Shown: positions 59,420-64,000 of the stretch, in pieces
Numbering within the stretch: position 1 is the stretch's first letter
Layout of the letters: the number at the start of each line of letters is the position of its first letter
From: Epiperipatus broadwayi
Taxonomy: Eukaryota > Onychophora > Udeonychophora > Euonychophora > Peripatidae
NCBI GenBank assembly: GCA_028023455.1
Contig: JAQFVV010006200.1
Span: forward strand, 6,706,506-6,770,505
Reading direction: 5' to 3'
DNA: 64,000 nucleotides
Notes under the pieces: model-generated
What the model saw: only the letters and a program-made list of their open reading frames with translations
Told to the model about the DNA's origin: nothing
The model's database searches: none
Made by a program: the position numbers and the translations under genes

Positions 59420-60519
59420 TCATTAGATAATATGTTTTTCACTATATATGTATTGTATAATTTAATATCTTAATAATTAATCAAAGTGTTTGATTTTATC
59501 TAAGATAATCGTTAGTTGAACCTTAATGTAAACAACACATCTTTTTTAATCCGTTATTTTCCAATTCTACATATACCCTTACGTTATTTGAAATAATATT
59601 TACTAAGGCTGTAACCTCAAGAATGTGCGCATAAAAATGCGATAGTAGGGACCTCTACAGATCTTAACCACAAGTTTATGTTTTGGAGTTTTGGAAGAAA
59701 AGAGGGGAAATATTAAATATGAATACTTTACTTTTTTAAACTTTAGGAATTACTTTTTTTATATAATTATTCTTTTGAGTGTTATTCCATAAAAAAGGGA
59801 AACATACTTCATTATTTCAATATATTGAATAAGGCTGTGTGAACATCTTCACCAATTAAAATTTCATACTCATTAATGCTATAGTCTGGCCTAAATATCC
59901 ATATAAGAACTTGGCATATAAACCAAAGTGATTTATTTTTGTTTGTTACTTTTAGAGCTTTGACACTGGATATTACTGCATTATTGTGACAAGTACTTAG
60001 CAGTTACATGTATGTCTCTTCATGAATATAGATAGATAGGTAAGTAGATAAATAGATGGGTAGATAGATAGATAAATAGCATTTTGCCATAACATTTTTG
60101 TATGTCATATTTAATACGGATATTAAATCCAGCTTAGGAAAAACTTTGAAAATATTTCTGATATTAATAGCATTTAGGATTTTTCTTTAAGCTAGTCAAT
60201 CTAAATAACCACTCAATATTTAATCAATAAATGGGTATCCAGCTATTTTTAGCTGAAGGTAAAAATAAATAAAAAAAATGCCCACATTCTCACTACCTAG
60301 AAATTAATAATCCTGAAAATCACTATTCCTCTATCTAATGCAACAAGAGTCATGCAATGAATTAATTTAAGATTGATTTACTTTATCTTCTATATATAAG
60401 CACTGGAACAACAGATTTTCCAAACACTGATTAAATCAAAATCCTTCAATTTATTGTTAATACTATTGGGCAAACAAAAGGTAGCAACAATTTCACCAAC
60501 AAATGGAAGTGCATTGATT
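58975..60519. other. AT-rich stretch with two microsatellites
   Basis: A (CA)n(TA)n run lies at 59384-59420 and a TAGA-type run at 60030-60082. Otherwise nothing recognised. Confidence 0.5.
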
Positions 60520-61252
60520 TAGTTAACAAGATGGGTGAGAAAGATAATACAGTATGCAGAAAATTTGAATAAAGACTTTATATATCAGTATTCTTTTACA
60601 ATAGGTGGAATAATTATATTAGGAGAATTATTGAGTGTTTTAGTGCCGAGGAATGGGATAAAAGAATATATGCAACAATAAAAAAATAGGAAGTCGGAGA
60701 GATGGAGAATTAGCATAGAGTAAAAAGAGTTTATATATATAAAAGTAAACAGAATAGTGGGTGTGAGTTAATTTATGATAATAGCAAAGAAAGTAGTTTA
60801 CTGTTCATGACTAGAACCAGATCGGTAGCAACAAGAGAATATACACATAAGTGGAAAAATGTGTTTGATTTAGTCTGCAAGTTATGTAAGGAAGGCATGG
60901 AAAATATTAGGTATCTATTAATTGAATGTAAATGCTTACAAGCAGAAAGTGTACAAATGATGAAGTTATGTAAAAATAAATATAAACAAAGTGATTATAT
61001 AGAAGTGGATTCTTGGTTTTTATACTGGGTTTGGGAAAAGATAAGGAGGACTTAGATATAAAGACCATAGAAAGGACAAAGATAATGTTGTGGAATGGGA
61101 TGGAGTGGTATAGAGAAGAATATGGGAAAATCTTATGGTAGGGAATCAAAAGAAAAGGTACGGTGGCTAACAGGTTTCTCTGGGCATAGTGGCTGAGAGA
61201 TTCCTGACTCCAGGAAAGAAAGAACCATCATAATGCATCACATCATATTCAA
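60520..61252 (+). mobile_element. 3' end of a non-LTR retrotransposon, copy 3
   Basis: Matches 4700-5424 and 57150-57815. It starts at 'ttaacaagatgggtgagaaag' inside the C-terminal coding region and ends in a catcacatcat tail. An open piece (60807-61055) holds CKLCKEGMENIRYLLIECKC, where the knuckle histidine is Y. Several frameshifts. Confidence 0.8.
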
Positions 61253-61726
61253 GAATTTGTTTTTAGAAGAGTACAAATTCTTAGCACTGTGTTAAATTAT
61301 ATATATATATTGATACGAAGATTTTCACAGGTTGCATATATAAAAGACATTTTATGGGTTCATCCGTGTTTATATATATATACGGGTGTGTGCGTTTACG
61401 TGTATGCAGAAAAGTTTTTAAAATTGTATAGTATTTGAAAAAGCTCTTTAATGTCCCACAAAAAGGAATTCTAAAGAAAATGGCATTGTTAATTTTTAAT
61501 AATGAGAATTTAAATGTTTTTCTAGCCTTGTTTTACCATCTATTCTAAAAAGAGAAAAATACCAACTTTCTAACAAATATTAGATGATTAATTGCCTATC
61601 TAAAAAAAAAAAAACTAAGCTTTTATTGCTGCCTGAGAAAAGTTATAAATTTTATTTTGCCAGGATTAGAATTTATATCTTGATCATCAACACTACAAAG
61701 TCTTTACTAAACTGTATATATAATCA
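61253..61726. other. AT-rich stretch, nothing recognised
   Basis: No supported element. Confidence 0.4.
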
Positions 61727-61940
61727 ATATTTCTAGAAGAAATGATAATAGATAGACAATTGAAATCTTAAACTGGATATCAAGAGATTGTAAAAGACAT
61801 AGAAAAAGACTACATGTGAAATGTATGAAAATAAAAAAGTGTTTGGAAGTGATATAGAGAAGAGAGGCTAGAGATCAGAGAAGATGGATTGAAATTGGAG
61901 AGACCTTTATCCTGCAGTAGATTGATAATGGTTTACAATA
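61727..61940 (+). mobile_element. RTE-type retrotransposon, 3' terminal fragment
   Basis: Matches the end of the 37150 and 46275 copies ('gacaattgaaatcttaaac', 'gagaggctagagatcagaga', 'gagacctttatcctgcagta'). About 210 bp, with a degenerate tail. Confidence 0.8.
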
Positions 61941-64000
61941 ATATATAATCAATCTAATTCATTTTTGTTTATGTCGTTTTTTATTAGTTACTAAATAAAT
62001 TGTAATTAAGGTAAAAGCTTACATATTCTGAAAAGTAATTCACACATGAACCTCTCAGGTGCTACAAAATATATTTTTTAATCATTGCTTTTGTTGATGT
62101 TTCAGTTACTTAGATGAATTCATAAGTCTATGGAATTTAATGTGTTAATACAGTAGTGAACTCTAGAACTTGATTTCTTGAATTTTGACACCAATCTGTC
62201 ACTTCCGGTATTCAAATTTCTTATGAACTTCTAAGACATAGACTATTTGATTATTCATGCACTAAAAATGTGAATTCATAAATTTTAATTCATAAGTTCT
62301 TTGTGTTTGGTATTTAAAACCATTTAAATTAAAACAATCTAAGTCGATGATTAAATCTGCAATAAATCTGTGAAGTTGAAAGTATAATTGATATAAAGAA
62401 ATAAATGTAGAATCTTAAGTTTAATAGTTAAAAATGTTAACTTTGAAATCACTTTGAATCTAATTTAATCAATAGCTATTTTTTTTTTTAAAAAAAAAAG
62501 AAATAAATCTTTCTTATTTTATATGCTTTGTTATTAACTCACTATGTCTGTGTATGTTTCTGTCTATATGTCCATATTTTTATAATTTGTTCTGTCTGAG
62601 ATTTTTTTTAGTTTTAAAAAAATAATATGTAAAAATTTTTTTTTTAAATAATACTTTTATGTAAACAATGTTAGCCAACTAAAAAATAGAAAAATGACAA
62701 AGAAATCTGACTAAAAATTAGAAAAAAATTGAATCTCAGTTATTTTGCCATTCTTGAAAAATATCAAGAAATCTTAAAAATCTACACTTGTTATAAAAAT
62801 ATTGAAAATTGAAAGAATATTGTCATTTCATAAAAGCATTTGAGACCTTTCTGATTTTTATGATTTATTTTTGACCTCAAATGCTATTTTGAAAACAATA
62901 TTTCTGCAATTTCCAATTGTTTATAACAAGTCCACATTAAGATGTCTGATATTTCCAAGAACAGTAAATTTCTACTTTTTAGTCTGTTTACTTTGTTATT
63001 TTTCTACTATTTACATAAAAGCATTATTTAAAAAATTTTTTTTACATATTATTTTTCCGTTATAAAATAATAATAAATAAAAATGTCAATATCTTTGAAT
63101 TATTATAGTCAACAATATGTAATAAAAGTAATCAATAGCAAATATAACATTAAAAGTTACTGCAGACAAGCTATTAATTGGTTATATTGAATAGCATTAA
63201 TTAATGATACATATTGTAGTCAATTTACATAATATGCGAAAGAAATAAAAATAAATATATAATGTCAAATACCAAGTACATAAAGTCCATAAGTGAAAGT
63301 AAGAGTCATATACAAAGCAAAAATAACTTAAACAAAAGAAATAAAAAAAAATACCAATTCTTTTTAAACTGTTATAGAAATTAACACTTATTCAATAGAA
63401 ATATCCAAAAATCTTTCTAATTTTAATCTGATAATCATAGTGAAGCAATTGAGGAGACAAAACTCTATGTGGTTACAGTGAAGGTATGTGAGCACATTCT
63501 CTATCTTTAATGTGACTAATTTGTACAGAAAAGAGAAGGTATTTTCTGAGATGTTGGATTAAATACAAAATAATATCTAAAAAAAAAAAGAGTCTGAAGA
63601 TTAAAAAGGTTGTAATTCTAAGTAAAACAAGGACATCAATGAATACCAATCTGTTAAAGTTGTCAAAGAAAGAATATCTGTGTAAGTCAAAAGCACTTCA
63701 AGCTATGATAAATTTGCACTAGATAGAGAAACAGAAAGTATTCCAATAGCATAATGAGAAAATAGCATTTATATTTGATATTCTCTTAAAAAAAGGCATA
63801 AATTTGTTTTAATAAGAAAGTTAAAGTAATTGAATGTAAGATAATAAGAATTGAATTTGTTAATAATGTTCATATCCAAAATATTTAAAAAATTGGAATG
63901 TTTATATTTAATATTATTTGAAATATCATGAAATTCACAATATTTATCATTTTGGAAGGCATTGATGAAATTGGATGCGTATATTTTAAAACATAATTTA
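61941..64000. other. AT-rich stretch, nothing recognised
   Basis: No supported element to the window end. Frames here are composition-driven. Confidence 0.4.

Overview
This window is very AT-rich, intron-rich-style animal DNA made almost entirely of decayed transposable elements. I find no intact host gene, no CRISPR array, no operon and no bacterial signal. An invertebrate animal (for example a mollusc, arachnid or cnidarian) is the best guess. The grounds are the mixture of families: RTE/BovB-type and other APE-endonuclease non-LTR elements, a Penelope-like element with a GIY-YIG domain, tRNA-derived SINEs, hammerhead-bearing foldback repeats, and two 'uncharacterised' transposase-like protein families that are common in invertebrate genomes. 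The sequence alone does not fix the species.

Layout. 1-9.9 kb: a frameshifted pseudogene of a repetitive invertebrate protein family (1267-2942), a 3' end of a non-LTR retrotransposon (4563-5424), a Ty3/gypsy-like Gag relic on the minus strand, and foldback repeat family A with hammerhead-ribozyme-like cores. 9.9-18 kb: foldback families B and C, two Penelope-like relics, an RTE tail, tRNA-like SINEs, a short palindromic MITE and an internally deleted second copy of the 1267 family. 18.2-26.5 kb: one LTR retrotransposon with 2.7-kb LTRs, only a broken gag-like ORF inside, and a 4-bp target duplication, inserted in repeat family F. 27.6-30.8 kb: a 3.2-kb DNA transposon with terminal inverted repeats, repeated subterminal motifs, a 5'-UTR intron and a broken DDE-like transposase candidate.

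34.5-39.3 kb: foldback family D (the best hammerhead candidates), a BovB-like RT relic, an almost perfect 182-bp palindrome, an RTE 3' fragment, and a second large family A foldback. 41.5-43 kb: two SINE copies, one with a clear 14-bp target duplication. 46.3-48.8 kb: the best RTE copy, 5'-truncated and minus strand. 51.7-57.8 kb: a nearly full-length but broken non-LTR element whose ORF1 carries a PHD-like finger, a coiled coil and an SGNH-esterase-like domain. It is split by a 1.15-kb TIR element that contains a telomere-like array. 58-62 kb: another palindromic MITE, further 3' fragments and microsatellites. The remaining stretches are AT-rich and I recognise nothing in them.

The most interesting signal is that several unrelated foldback repeat families (A, C, D) and the end of a Penelope-like ORF each carry a hammerhead-like core in which the strands flanking it pair although their sequences differ. 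A and D also share an inverted-plus-tandem layout. That resembles Penelope pLTRs or animal retrozymes and deserves a structural search.
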